27,743 bases of DNA from a virus: IMG/VR virus record IMGVR_UViG_3300025133_000493, positions 1-27,743 of that record. One strand, given 5' to 3'. A program made the translations under genes and the position numbers. The notes beneath the pieces are model-generated. The model saw only the letters and a list, made by a program, of their open reading frames with translations, did not search any database and was not told where the DNA came from. Positions 8,109 through 16,101 of this stretch are shown here, piece after piece. Each line of letters starts with the position of its first letter. Positions within the stretch are counted from its first letter, which is position 1.

Positions 8109-8425
8109 CCATTAATGGCACCAGAAAAGCGCAAGCCACATGGCTTATAAAGGATGGTGGCACTGGAGCCAGCAGCGTGCAAATATACAATCCATCCACG
8201 GGCGAAACAGTGCTGTGGCCAAACGCATTGGCAGCCAGTGCCTGGTTACGACTAAAGAGCGATGGCCAGACGGCAGAAGTTAGCACAGACAGTGGATCTA
8301 ATTGGACATCCAGCCCAGCTGGGCTGGTGGGTATAATTCCCAAAGTGCAAGGTGGCGAGGATAACGCAGTTGTGGTAACAGGCGTGGATGGTACGGCTAA
8401 ACTTAGTTATTACGCAGTGGGATAA
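8105..8425 (+). CDS. Distal tail protein, C-terminal (galectin-like) part
   Basis: 106 residues from GTG 8105. I chose this start because it overlaps the previous stop (GTGA) and lies 9 nt after a strong AGGAGG at 8090-8095; the frame is open to 8039 but that segment is not protein-like. The sequence (TINGTRKAQATWLIKDGG, VQIYNPSTGETVLWPNAL, WLRLKSDGQTAEVSTDSGSNW, C-terminal VVVTGVDGTAKLSYYAV) matches the second domain of Dit proteins rather than an independent family. The two genes therefore look like one Dit split in two, made in equal amounts by termination-reinitiation. Confidence 0.65.
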   Translation: MTINGTRKAQATWLIKDGGTGASSVQIYNPSTGETVLWPNALAASAWLRLKSDGQTAEVSTDSGSNWTSSPAGLVGIIPKVQGGEDNAVVVTGVDGTAKLSYYAVG

Positions 8426-8429
8426 ACCA

Positions 8430-9155
8430 ATGGCACCAAACAAACTAAATAAAGCAGCAGACAACTGGATAGCCACTGGCAATGCAGCCATAACAGATGT
8501 GGCCACCAGCCTGGTGCTGGCTAGCAGTGGGGCTGCTGGGCTAACAGTGCCATGTGTAATCCATGAATATGGGAACGCAGAAAAGATCAAGGTAACAGCC
8601 ATAGCAGAGGATACACCAAGCAGTGGTCTGGATACGCTGACAATCGAACGTGGCCACGCTGGGACTACTGGCGCTGCGCATGGCAGTGGGGCCACCTATG
8701 TGCAGTGGTATTACAAAGAATACGCCAACCAGAAAGCCACCCAAATCGAGGCACTGAAAATGGCACTGGCCACAATCTTGGGCAGGTCCAATGGCATACC
8801 GCGATCAAGCGGATCGCCAGAATTACTGGTGGCTGCGCAGGGATCGCCAGATATGACAGTGGATGTGGCCATAGGTGCAGCGCTAATAGATGATGAGGTG
8901 GCAGGCATCATAGAGGCTGCCACACTGACATTTACAGCACCAACTACAAACCCGCGGATTGATATTGTGACGATAGACCAGGATGGCACAGTGGCCATTG
9001 TGGCAGGCACAGAGGCAGCCAGCCCAAGTGCACCAGCCACACCAGCTGCCGAATTGAAATTGGCAGAAGTCTACCACCGCACAGCAGAAACCAGTATAAA
9101 AGATACCGACGATAGCACCAATGGCTATATAACCGACAGCAGGGTTTTCGTGTAA
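8430..9155 (+). CDS. Tail / baseplate protein of unknown exact role
   Basis: 241 residues from ATG 8430; the frame is open to 8388 but the shorter start follows the previous stop closely. The N-terminal half carries TLTIERGHAGTTGAAHGSGATYVQWY, the same small module found in the connector at 3221-4042. The second half (SPDMTVDVAIGAALIDDEVAGIIEAATLTF onward, NPRIDIVTIDQDGTVAIVAGTEA, and a C-terminal GYITDSRVFV) is a beta domain often seen in phage baseplate or fibre-attachment proteins. It lies between Dit and the tail hub, suggesting a tail-tip part. Confidence 0.6.
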   Translation: MAPNKLNKAADNWIATGNAAITDVATSLVLASSGAAGLTVPCVIHEYGNAEKIKVTAIAEDTPSSGLDTLTIERGHAGTTGAAHGSGATYVQWYYKEYANQKATQIEALKMALATILGRSNGIPRSSGSPELLVAAQGSPDMTVDVAIGAALIDDEVAGIIEAATLTFTAPTTNPRIDIVTIDQDGTVAIVAGTEAASPSAPATPAAELKLAEVYHRTAETSIKDTDDSTNGYITDSRVFV

Positions 9156-10933
9156 TGTCTGGATATTCCATATCTGGCGCGTGTGGCATGTGGCCATGTG
9201 GTGTGCAGCCACTGATGCCAAACCAGGCTGTGGATGCTGGCGATATATTCAATACGCCATGGTGGAATAGGCCAACGGCAGACAATCCAACAGGTGGCAC
9301 AGGTGGAGGGGCACCACCAACCTGGCCAGCCAGTGGCTGGAATGGTGATGGATACGGTTATCCAGATTTATCCAGTCCATCTGGGTGGACTGGATCATTC
9401 CCTGGAATCTGGAACCTACCGGCAGATCCTACCGATCCAACCGATGGCGGGACAGTGACCACGCCAACAGGCGGCACTATCAATATCAGATCACACCGGC
9501 TGCACATTTACCGGCTGGAGGTATACGACGATTCCAACCAGAGGCTGGCAGGCATCGATCAATGGTTCGATGGCACCATGCGGCTGGGACTAGATGAGGC
9601 CAGCACATTGCGGTTTTCTATCGCTCGATCAGATTCCAGTGCAGCGCTAATGGTCCGGCCTAATACCATATGGATCCGGGATCGTTGGGGGTTCCTGGTG
9701 GATACATTCCAGATCCAGCAGACAGCTGGCAGGCGCACTGGTGATGCCACTTATCTGGATGTGATGTGCCAAAGCGCATTGGCGCAGCTGGGCGAAGAGC
9801 CAATAGTGCTATACGAAGGCGAAACAGACGATGGCGAAGCACTGACAGTGGCACAGCATGTGGCTAACCTGCTGGGCACGCAGGTTAGAGATAATGCGCT
9901 GGAATTGGGCATTGTAAGCGATGCCATCGCAGCAGAGTCTTTAGTATTCAGATCGCAGGATTCCACGATACTGGGCACACTGCGCAGGCTGCAAAGCGCA
10001 TTGCCAAAGGCAGTGGCTGGCCATTTTTATGTGGATGCCACCAGGCACTTGCATTGGACACTGGAAATGGGGCCACAGCCAGAGCGTTTTCTGGGACTGG
10101 GCCAAAACTTAAAAGATCTAAACTACACCACCGATTGGTCACAATTGATTAATCGCATTTATATGTATGGCGAGGGCGAGGATCCAGCCACCAGGTTAAA
10201 GCTAACCGACGCAGGCGAGGCCGAAGAGTACAAAGAGGATGCTACGTCTGTGGCCACCTATGGCCTGGCACCAAGGGTTAAGATAGATCGCAGAATACGA
10301 AAACCAGAAACCCTGGCCATGGTTGGCGATAGGATCCTGGAGGAATTCAGCACGCCGCAGATCCTAATCGAACTGGACGCACTGGATCTGGCGAAAAGCG
10401 ACGAATTCCCAGCAGTAGAAGATATATACATTGGCTCTAACTATAGAGTGGTGGATACTGCACAATCCATAGACACAGTGGTGGAAGTGGTGGCCATGGA
10501 AATAAACCTGGCGAATCCAGTACCAGTGGCGCTGGAATTAACCAACGCAGCCAGAAGGCTGGGCGATTTGATTGGCGATCTAATCGATGCGCTAACACAG
10601 CCACTAGATGTGGATGGTGATCGATATCCTACCATGGGCCGAAATTACAGCGATCAAGATGCCAGGGTGGCGCGTAAAGGTGATACGCGCTGGTCAGATG
10701 CAGATGACAAAGGACAAATGCACGATGGCAGCGAATGGCAAGACATGGGCGGCGGGTTTACTGTCTTTAAGGCCGCCAGTTTGATCGCATTGGAATCTGC
10801 GCATCCAGCAGCAGAGCAGGATATATGCGCACTGGCCGTGCTTACAGATGGCGATGATAAGTATGCATGGTATGAGATCGGCGAGGAATCAGAGGTACAG
10901 GTATGGCGTGGCCGCACCATCTGGGAAACATAA
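9155..10933 (+). CDS. Tail hub / tail tip protein (Tal-like)
   Basis: 592 residues. Residues 1-110 are a Gly/Pro/Trp-rich low-complexity region (GGTGGGAPPTWPASGWNGDG). From about 115 to 490 comes a gp27-like hub fold: RLEVYDDSNQRLAGIDQWFDG, STLRFSIARSD, RPNTIWIRDRWGFLVDTFQI and WSQLINRIYMYGEGEDP are all typical of siphovirus tail-associated hub proteins that close the tail tube. The last ~90 residues (GDTRWSDADDKGQMHDGSEW ... YAWYEIGEESEVQVWRGRTIWE) form a separate small C-terminal domain of a kind found on tail-tip and fibre proteins. I see no peptidase motif, so cell wall cleavage is not claimed. Confidence 0.75.
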   Translation: MSGYSISGACGMWPCGVQPLMPNQAVDAGDIFNTPWWNRPTADNPTGGTGGGAPPTWPASGWNGDGYGYPDLSSPSGWTGSFPGIWNLPADPTDPTDGGTVTTPTGGTINIRSHRLHIYRLEVYDDSNQRLAGIDQWFDGTMRLGLDEASTLRFSIARSDSSAALMVRPNTIWIRDRWGFLVDTFQIQQTAGRRTGDATYLDVMCQSALAQLGEEPIVLYEGETDDGEALTVAQHVANLLGTQVRDNALELGIVSDAIAAESLVFRSQDSTILGTLRRLQSALPKAVAGHFYVDATRHLHWTLEMGPQPERFLGLGQNLKDLNYTTDWSQLINRIYMYGEGEDPATRLKLTDAGEAEEYKEDATSVATYGLAPRVKIDRRIRKPETLAMVGDRILEEFSTPQILIELDALDLAKSDEFPAVEDIYIGSNYRVVDTAQSIDTVVEVVAMEINLANPVPVALELTNAARRLGDLIGDLIDALTQPLDVDGDRYPTMGRNYSDQDARVARKGDTRWSDADDKGQMHDGSEWQDMGGGFTVFKAASLIALESAHPAAEQDICALAVLTDGDDKYAWYEIGEESEVQVWRGRTIWET

Positions 10934-10936
10934 CCG

Positions 10937-11923
10937 ATGGCCTGGCCTGTAACAGATTTCGATGGCGTAACCTTTAATGATGGCACCGGCTGGGCTGAAA
11001 TAGTGGCCATCCATCTGGCCATTAAAGAGCGCGCAGATCTAACAGGGCACACACTTGGCGCTGGTGATTATTCCGATCCATGGGATACCGACGAGAAGGT
11101 TTTTCTATCAGAGCAGAGCAGCCTATCAGATCGCACCAATCTATACGATCAATTGGATAAGTTTTACGACGATATAGTGCTGCTGGTGGGTGGTGATCCT
11201 AAAATACGCTGGAGCAAAACCAGTGGCAGATCCGACGAATGGACCATGGCCGAACTTGTCACGGATATCGGACTTGGCGCGTTTGCTGACCTATTGACGA
11301 AACCAGCAAACCACTTGCCTTTTTTGTGGTTGCACGAATGCTTGGATCGGCTAATCTACACCAAGCGCACCACACAGGCACAGGCACCAGGCCAACTATA
11401 CTGGCATGATAACTATGGCGGGCTAGGAGCCAGTGAACAATTGGCATGGGATGCGCTGCTGGTAGATACACCGATACATGGCCAAACTGGACTGCCAGCG
11501 ATCTATTGGTCTGTCGGGCCAGTGTTCAGCAGCTATAGCGCCATCACCATAGATCATATGCTGGACATACCAGCCAAGGTGCTGCCAGCCATGACAGGTG
11601 GCACTGTAACCGATGTGGATCATAATTTGCGCCACGAAGACAGGGGCTATGTAAACCCTAATATAATTATTAGGATGGGCACCGAAATCCAAAACATAAA
11701 CGCTGGCACATTCCCAGCAGCCACCATAGCGTTTGAAGGTGTGCCAGGTGATGTGGATATACTAGGTGGCCAAACCACGATCGATTTTTCTTTTGTGACA
11801 GCATGGCCAGCCACTGTGCCATTCGCACCGGTGGCTGGACCTAGCGCCAATAGAATCTATTTTGAATATCTGAATTCTAGCGCATATGTGGACCTAGAGT
11901 TAGAGTTAACCGATCAAGCGTAA
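10937..11923 (+). CDS. Putative tail protein, family not recognised
   Basis: 328 residues, beginning 3 bp after the hub gene. No named family is recognised. The N-terminus (WPVTDFDGVTFNDGTGWAEI) has the style of a tail-attachment peptide, the middle is aromatic-rich (FLWLHECLDRLIY, LYWHDNYGGLGASEQLAWDALL), and the C-terminal ~120 residues are beta-rich and Gly/Pro-containing, ending YFEYLNSSAYVDLELELTDQ. No Cys motif, signal peptide or enzyme signature is visible. Position after the hub and before the fibre suggests a tail-tip or receptor-contact protein. Confidence 0.6.
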   Translation: MAWPVTDFDGVTFNDGTGWAEIVAIHLAIKERADLTGHTLGAGDYSDPWDTDEKVFLSEQSSLSDRTNLYDQLDKFYDDIVLLVGGDPKIRWSKTSGRSDEWTMAELVTDIGLGAFADLLTKPANHLPFLWLHECLDRLIYTKRTTQAQAPGQLYWHDNYGGLGASEQLAWDALLVDTPIHGQTGLPAIYWSVGPVFSSYSAITIDHMLDIPAKVLPAMTGGTVTDVDHNLRHEDRGYVNPNIIIRMGTEIQNINAGTFPAATIAFEGVPGDVDILGGQTTIDFSFVTAWPATVPFAPVAGPSANRIYFEYLNSSAYVDLELELTDQA

Positions 11924-11935
11924 AAGGATAAGGCT

Positions 11936-13300
11936 ATGCGGAAAATGAAAACAAGAAACGGACTATTTATAGCAGGTGGCCTGGTGTTCCTGGTTATGGT
12001 GGCAGCCAGTGCGCAGCGCATGATCGAATCGCTGGATATTGGTGGTGGCTATGGTGCCACTGGCATATCGCTGGAATCTGATGGCGATACCCTGGCCAAT
12101 GGAAACCACACCATAGATGGCGATCTGGTATTAAAAGAAAAAGCAGATCACAGCAGCACACCAGCTGCTGGCTATGGTTATATATGGGTTAAAAACGATG
12201 CGCCAACGGTCGTAAAGTATACCGACGATACAGGCGTGGATATTACACTGGGCACTGGTAGTGGCAGTGTGTCCAGTGTGAATGGATACACAGGCACCGT
12301 GGTGCTGGATCCAGATGATTTAGACGATACCAGCAGCACAGCCAAGTGGAATCAAAGCCACACAGGCGATGTAACAGGGGCCACAGCCCTGGCCATCGCC
12401 AATGGCGCAGTGGATATAGCGCACCACAGCGCTACAGGCACTGCTGATGCCACCACATTTTATCGAGGTGATAATGTGTGGGCTACACCAGCAGGTGGTG
12501 GCGATATGACACTGGCAGGATCTGGCCAAAATGTTACAGGAGATATAGCATTCGATGATGGTGGATTAATTATAAATGGTGCCACATCTGGCAGTACCAC
12601 AATTAAAGCAGCTGCTGTGGCTGGTACGACTATAGCCACATTTCAGGGTTCCACAGGCACCGTGGCATGGTCGGCAGACATACCAGCAAACACGGATTCC
12701 CTAGCAGAGGGTAGCACCAATCGGTATGTGACCACAGCAGACGAAACCACGCTTGGTTATATCACCATCACAGCTGCTGCCAATATCGACAGCATGATCA
12801 CAGATATAGCAGCCAATACGGCAAAGACAGGGAACGCCACACACACAGGCGATGTGACCGGGGCCACGGCCCTGGCCATTGCCAATGGGGCAGTGGATAT
12901 AGCACACCACAGCGCTACAGGCACTGCCGATGCCACCACATTTTATCGAGGTGATAATGTGTGGGCTACACCAGCCTCTGATAGAAGCGGCGAGGCGCTG
13001 ACCGACGCGGCCACAGTAGCAGTGGACAGTGATTATAATTTCGGCACAGTAACACTGGCCGGAAATCGCACATTGGGATCGCCATCTGGTACGCCAGTAG
13101 ATGGTCAATTATACGAATTGATCGCCATCCAGGATGGCACTGGCAGCAGGACACTGGCATACCATGCCGACTATGAATTTTCCACAGGGCTGGTGGAGCC
13201 AACATTAACCACCACCGCAGGCGCAGAGGATGTGCTATTGTTCCGCTATAGTAGCAGCGCCGCAAAGTGGCGTTTGTATGCGATCGTGCAGGGGTTTTAG
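11936..13300 (+). CDS. Tail fibre-like repeat protein with an N-terminal signal/anchor segment
   Basis: 454 residues. The first 26 (MRKMKTRNGLFIAGGLVFLV, then MVAASA) form a textbook export signal or membrane anchor, unusual for a virion fibre; an internal ATG at 11945 keeps the same hydrophobic core. The body is Gly/Ala/Thr/Asp-rich and beta-repetitive, with two near-identical 45-residue units (HTGDVTGATALAIANGAVDI ... TFYRGDNVWATPA) at 12359-12492 and 12842-12975. A FYRGDNVWATP motif is common in trimeric phage fibres. The last ~110 residues (DSDYNFGTVTLAGNRTLGSP ... WRLYAIVQGF) are a compact tip domain. The call as fibre is good; whether the signal is used is unknown. Confidence 0.7.
   Translation: MRKMKTRNGLFIAGGLVFLVMVAASAQRMIESLDIGGGYGATGISLESDGDTLANGNHTIDGDLVLKEKADHSSTPAAGYGYIWVKNDAPTVVKYTDDTGVDITLGTGSGSVSSVNGYTGTVVLDPDDLDDTSSTAKWNQSHTGDVTGATALAIANGAVDIAHHSATGTADATTFYRGDNVWATPAGGGDMTLAGSGQNVTGDIAFDDGGLIINGATSGSTTIKAAAVAGTTIATFQGSTGTVAWSADIPANTDSLAEGSTNRYVTTADETTLGYITITAAANIDSMITDIAANTAKTGNATHTGDVTGATALAIANGAVDIAHHSATGTADATTFYRGDNVWATPASDRSGEALTDAATVAVDSDYNFGTVTLAGNRTLGSPSGTPVDGQLYELIAIQDGTGSRTLAYHADYEFSTGLVEPTLTTTAGAEDVLLFRYSSSAAKWRLYAIVQGF
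12359..12492 (+). repeat. Fibre repeat unit 1 (134 bp)
   Basis: First copy of a direct repeat within the fibre gene, starting CACACAGGCGATGT and ending GGGCTACACCAGC. It differs from copy 2 at about seven positions that all fall in third codon positions and keep the protein identical. Confidence 0.9.
12842..12975 (+). repeat. Fibre repeat unit 2 (134 bp)
   Basis: Second copy, 483 bp downstream of the first and in the same reading phase, encoding the same 45 residues. The spacing between copies carries unrelated beta-rich fibre sequence. Confidence 0.9.
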
Positions 13301-13303
13301 GCT

Positions 13304-13918
13304 ATGAAACGGATCACAGCATACATACTGGCACTGGCCATGGTATTGGCCAGTATCCCAGCGGGCGCAGACACCACAGGCCACCAGGCTGGTGCCAGCA
13401 CTGGCGTGTACTCTTCAGTAGATTTTAGCTATACCCTATTGAACAATCTGCTAACAGACAATTCCAGCGCAGCCATCGCAAGCAGTGACGGGCGCGAAGA
13501 GGCTGACACGATAAAAGTTTTGTTTTCCCACACTGTGCCAACGGATGCCACGATAGATGGCATAGAGATCGCGATACGGTGGCGCAGTGAGGGTGGCGAT
13601 TATGATCAGACCAAAATCCAGCTAATCAAGGTGGCCACTACAGTGGGCACGGACAAAAGCACAGGCAGCAGCATACCGAGCAGCAACCAAACGATCACGT
13701 TTGGTGGCGCTGCCGATCTATGGGGCATTACCTGGACACCGGCAGAAGTTAACGCAGCCACGTTCGGCGTGGCGATCGGTGTTGAAGACACCACTAGCAG
13801 ATCAGATGATATATATATAGAATATGTGTCTAGTTCGATCACATACACACCAAGTGGTGGTGGTGGGCCATCTGCCGAAAGTATGGCGTATGGATTTTTT
13901 TTGATGGCACAGGAATAG
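13304..13918 (+). CDS. Exported beta-sandwich protein of unknown function
   Basis: 204 residues beginning with a clear Sec signal peptide: basic start MKR, hydrophobic core AYILALAMVLASI, and a likely cleavage after AGA (about residue 22). The mature part is a predicted beta-sandwich with PTDATIDGIEIAIRWRSEGG, WGITWTPAEVNAATFGVAIG and DIYIEYVSSSITYTPSGGGG, a lectin-like arrangement often found in phage adhesion domains. It follows the fibre gene by 3 bp and precedes the lysis genes. It could be a secreted or surface-modifying phage protein, or a structural protein with an unused signal. Confidence 0.65.
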   Translation: MKRITAYILALAMVLASIPAGADTTGHQAGASTGVYSSVDFSYTLLNNLLTDNSSAAIASSDGREEADTIKVLFSHTVPTDATIDGIEIAIRWRSEGGDYDQTKIQLIKVATTVGTDKSTGSSIPSSNQTITFGGAADLWGITWTPAEVNAATFGVAIGVEDTTSRSDDIYIEYVSSSITYTPSGGGGPSAESMAYGFFLMAQE

Positions 13919-13930
13919 AAGGCTAAACAT

Positions 13931-14245
13931 ATGGATAGCGGGACGAACTGGAGCGGCGTGGGTGTTGCGATAGCTGGTATACTTGGCGGGATTTCGGCCG
14001 CTTTAGGATGGCGCAAGGCCAAGCCAAAACCACCTAGAGAGCAAACAGAGACCATGGACAAACTACGATCAGAGATGGCAAACCACGAGAGACGGATCAC
14101 AGTAATCGAAACGAGCCAGCAGCTATATCACGATCAGGCAGAAGAGGCCCGGCGCGAAACCCGCGAAAATTTCCAGGCGGTTTTTAATAAATTCGATGGC
14201 CTAATCGATAAGGTGGGCCAACTGGCTGGCAAATCTGGTGGCTAA
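13931..14245 (+). CDS. Holin-like membrane protein with coiled coil
   Basis: 104 residues: one N-terminal transmembrane segment (GVGVAIAGILGGISAALGW, about 9-27), a short basic turn (RKAKPKPPRE), then a charged coiled coil to the end (MDKLRSEMANHERRITVIET, EEARRETRENFQAVFNKFD). It lies just upstream of the endolysin, the normal place for a holin or holin partner. XhlA-type proteins have the opposite order, so family assignment is uncertain. Confidence 0.55.
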   Translation: MDSGTNWSGVGVAIAGILGGISAALGWRKAKPKPPREQTETMDKLRSEMANHERRITVIETSQQLYHDQAEEARRETRENFQAVFNKFDGLIDKVGQLAGKSGG

Positions 14246-14345
14246 TCGCAGAATAATATCACCACCACTGCTGGAAATCCTGGGGCTGGTCGGTATCCTG
14301 ATGCTGGGATTTTGGCTGGGCTGGCAGGCCAAAGGCGATCACTAG
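14238..14345 (+). CDS. Very small single-pass membrane protein, possible holin partner
   Basis: 35-residue ORF from GTG 14238, overlapping the end of the preceding gene by 8 bp. After a basic start (MANRRIISPP) it has one uninterrupted hydrophobic stretch, LLEILGLVGILMLGFWLGW, and ends QAKGDH. The topology, size and position between a membrane protein and the endolysin fit a lysis component. No strong ribosome-binding site is visible, so translation would depend on coupling. Confidence 0.45.
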   Translation: MANRRIISPPLLEILGLVGILMLGFWLGWQAKGDH

Positions 14346-14390
14346 GATCGCCATCGAGGCACATAAAGTATTACATTCAAAGGGTAGCAA

Positions 14391-15200
14391 ATGAACAATC
14401 CAGTGTTGCGTTTACATGATGGCTACAGGCACACATCGCCAGAGCTGCAGCCAGATGTGCGAGAGCTACAAACCCTGGTGGGTGGCGAATTGGTGGCAGA
14501 TGGCTATTTCGGGCGTGATACAGACACAGCAGTGCAGCAATACCAAGCCTGCAATGGATTGGTGCCAGATGGTATTGTGGGGCCACTAACATGGGCCAGG
14601 CTGGAAGGCGTGGAACCTGGTAAGCCAGTGCAGTTTTGGACTAGCTACAGTCCAGAGAATAGGGCACTGGCACTGGACAATAAAACGGCACAGCAATACC
14701 ACAGCAGCATTAGAGCAGCAGCGCTATATGCTGGAGTGCCAGCAGCCATTGTGGTGGCCATCGGATCTAGGGAATCACATTGGGGCAGGGCTTTGTCGCC
14801 ATCTGGGCCATACGGTACTGGTGACAGGATAAAGCGCCAGCGCCCCAGGCCATGGCGTGATGGATCGTTGCCAGACGATGGCAAAGGTTTTGGCCGTGGC
14901 ATAATGCAGATTGATTACGATGCGCACGAATTTGCACGCACTGGGCCATGGCATGTGCCAGCCAAAAACATAGAATACGCTGGCAAGGTGCTGGCACATG
15001 ATATGCTATTTTTCCAGCGCCAGGATGTGCGCGCCACCCAAGTATTGCAGCTGGCAGTGGCAGCATATAACTGTGGTGCTGGCAATGTCAGGCGCGCATA
15101 TGAAGCAGGCCGCGATGTAGACTTCTACACGTCGCACCGAGACTACAGCAAAAATGTACTGGATCGGGCTGGCTGGTTTTACGCAGCTGGATGGATATAA
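14391..15200 (+). CDS. Endolysin: peptidoglycan-binding domain plus goose-type lysozyme / lytic transglycosylase
   Basis: 269 residues, with AAGGG about 9 nt before the ATG. Residues 15-75 are a PG_binding_1 domain (LQPDVRELQTLVGG...DGYFGRDTDTAVQQYQACNG...DGIVGPLTW). From about 100 the catalytic domain has the goose-lysozyme/SLT pattern: AIVVAIGSRESHWG with the catalytic Glu at about 128, GRGIMQIDYDAHE, and VAAYNCGAGNVRRAY. It cleaves the glycan strands at the end of infection. There is no signal peptide, so it needs a holin, in line with the neighbouring membrane proteins. Confidence 0.92.
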   Translation: MNNPVLRLHDGYRHTSPELQPDVRELQTLVGGELVADGYFGRDTDTAVQQYQACNGLVPDGIVGPLTWARLEGVEPGKPVQFWTSYSPENRALALDNKTAQQYHSSIRAAALYAGVPAAIVVAIGSRESHWGRALSPSGPYGTGDRIKRQRPRPWRDGSLPDDGKGFGRGIMQIDYDAHEFARTGPWHVPAKNIEYAGKVLAHDMLFFQRQDVRATQVLQLAVAAYNCGAGNVRRAYEAGRDVDFYTSHRDYSKNVLDRAGWFYAAGWI

Positions 15201-15219
15201 ACCAAACGAGGATCGCACC

Positions 15220-15975
15220 ATGCCAAAGAACATTGCCACCAAGGCAGCCACCAAAGTGGCCAACACAGCCAAGAGCAGAACCACACAGAATGTGATAGGC
15301 GCAGGCACCACCACAGCACTATTTGTGGCTGCTGGAATGTCTTGGTTGCGGGCGAACTATCCCGATCTGGTTTGGTGGGAACCTGGCCAAGATCTGGTGG
15401 TGGGCGGCATCGCAGCTGGTGTGGTGACGGGTTTTCTATCCAGGCTGGTTAGTTTTTGGCGCAATCCAGACAAGACCAAAAGATCGGCACCAATCCAGCG
15501 CGGTTTGTTGTTTTGTGTTGGTTTGTCTGTTGTCGCATCTGGCTGCGTAGGTATGGCACCAGCTGTGCGTGGCAAAACCAAGGCCATGGTGGATTTCACG
15601 ACTAACGGCGAAGATATAACGTACAAATCAGAATTGGTGGCACCAGCTGGTGTAGATGCTGCCGAATTGGCTGCAATGTCTGCTGGCGTGGATTCGGATG
15701 GCGCGTGGCAGATTTCAGTTAGTCAAGACACAGCAGCAGACACCACCACACAGGCTGCGATGCTAACAGAGATCGGGGCATTGCAGGTGCAGGCGTACCG
15801 GGATGCATTCGGGGTGGCACTGAATACCCTGGCACCAATACTTGGCCAGTATCTGGAGGCGCAGGCCAGGGTGGCAGAAATCGAGGCCAACAAACCACCA
15901 CCAGTGCTGCCAGAAATCCAGCCAGGTAATGTGCTGGCCGTTCCTACACTGCCACCACCATGGATCAAGCGATAA
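15220..15975 (+). CDS. Multi-pass membrane protein with an internal lipobox, possible holin/spanin-type protein
   Basis: 251 residues from ATG 15220; the frame is open to 15154 inside the endolysin gene, but 15220 follows the endolysin stop. Hydrophobic segments lie at about 25-43 (VIGAGTTTALFVAAGMSWL), 59-78 (LVVGGIAAGVVTGFLSRLVS) and 94-110 (GLLFCVGLSVVASGC). The third looks like a lipoprotein signal with a lipobox ending at Cys109. The remaining 140 residues are soluble, partly coiled, and end Pro-rich (NKPPPVLPEIQP, LPPPWIKR). It may join holin-like and outer-membrane spanin-like parts, or the lipoprotein part may be made separately; this is inference. A terminator follows. Confidence 0.6.
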   Translation: MPKNIATKAATKVANTAKSRTTQNVIGAGTTTALFVAAGMSWLRANYPDLVWWEPGQDLVVGGIAAGVVTGFLSRLVSFWRNPDKTKRSAPIQRGLLFCVGLSVVASGCVGMAPAVRGKTKAMVDFTTNGEDITYKSELVAPAGVDAAELAAMSAGVDSDGAWQISVSQDTAADTTTQAAMLTEIGALQVQAYRDAFGVALNTLAPILGQYLEAQARVAEIEANKPPPVLPEIQPGNVLAVPTLPPPWIKR

Positions 15976-15989
15976 GACAGAGCCAACGA

Positions 15990-16017
15990 AAAGCCAGCTA
16001 TAGCAGCTGGTTTTTTT
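15990..16017 (+). terminator. Intrinsic terminator at the end of the late operon
   Basis: Stem CCAGCT (15994-15999) / AGCTGG (16005-16010) with loop ATAGC, followed by seven T. The stem is lengthened by flanking A-T and G-T pairs. It lies 15 bp after the last lysis gene and just before the early promoter. Confidence 0.9.
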
Positions 16018-16021
16018 ATGC

Positions 16022-16050
16022 TTGACCGTATCCCAAAAACGTGATACTAT
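16022..16050 (+). promoter_or_regulatory. Sigma70-type promoter with extended -10
   Basis: -35 TTGACC (16022-16027, 5 of 6 consensus), 17-bp spacer, and TGaTACTAT at 16042-16050, giving an extended -10 (TGn) with TACTAT. The expected start is near 16057, about 45 nt before the first early gene. It follows a terminator and opens the whole early/replication operon. Confidence 0.75.
16028..16047. promoter_or_regulatory. Candidate repressor operator inside the promoter
   Basis: Inverted repeat GTATCCC-AAAAAC-GTGATAC: two 7-bp arms with one mismatch, filling the spacer between -35 and -10. Its position would block RNA polymerase, and an Xre-type DNA-binding protein is encoded 300 bp downstream in the same transcript, so autoregulation is plausible. 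Confidence 0.5.
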
Positions 16051-16101
16051 TTTCCGTGGGGGGCGGGACAGTTAAAGCGAACCAAACAACGGAGATAGAC
16101 A

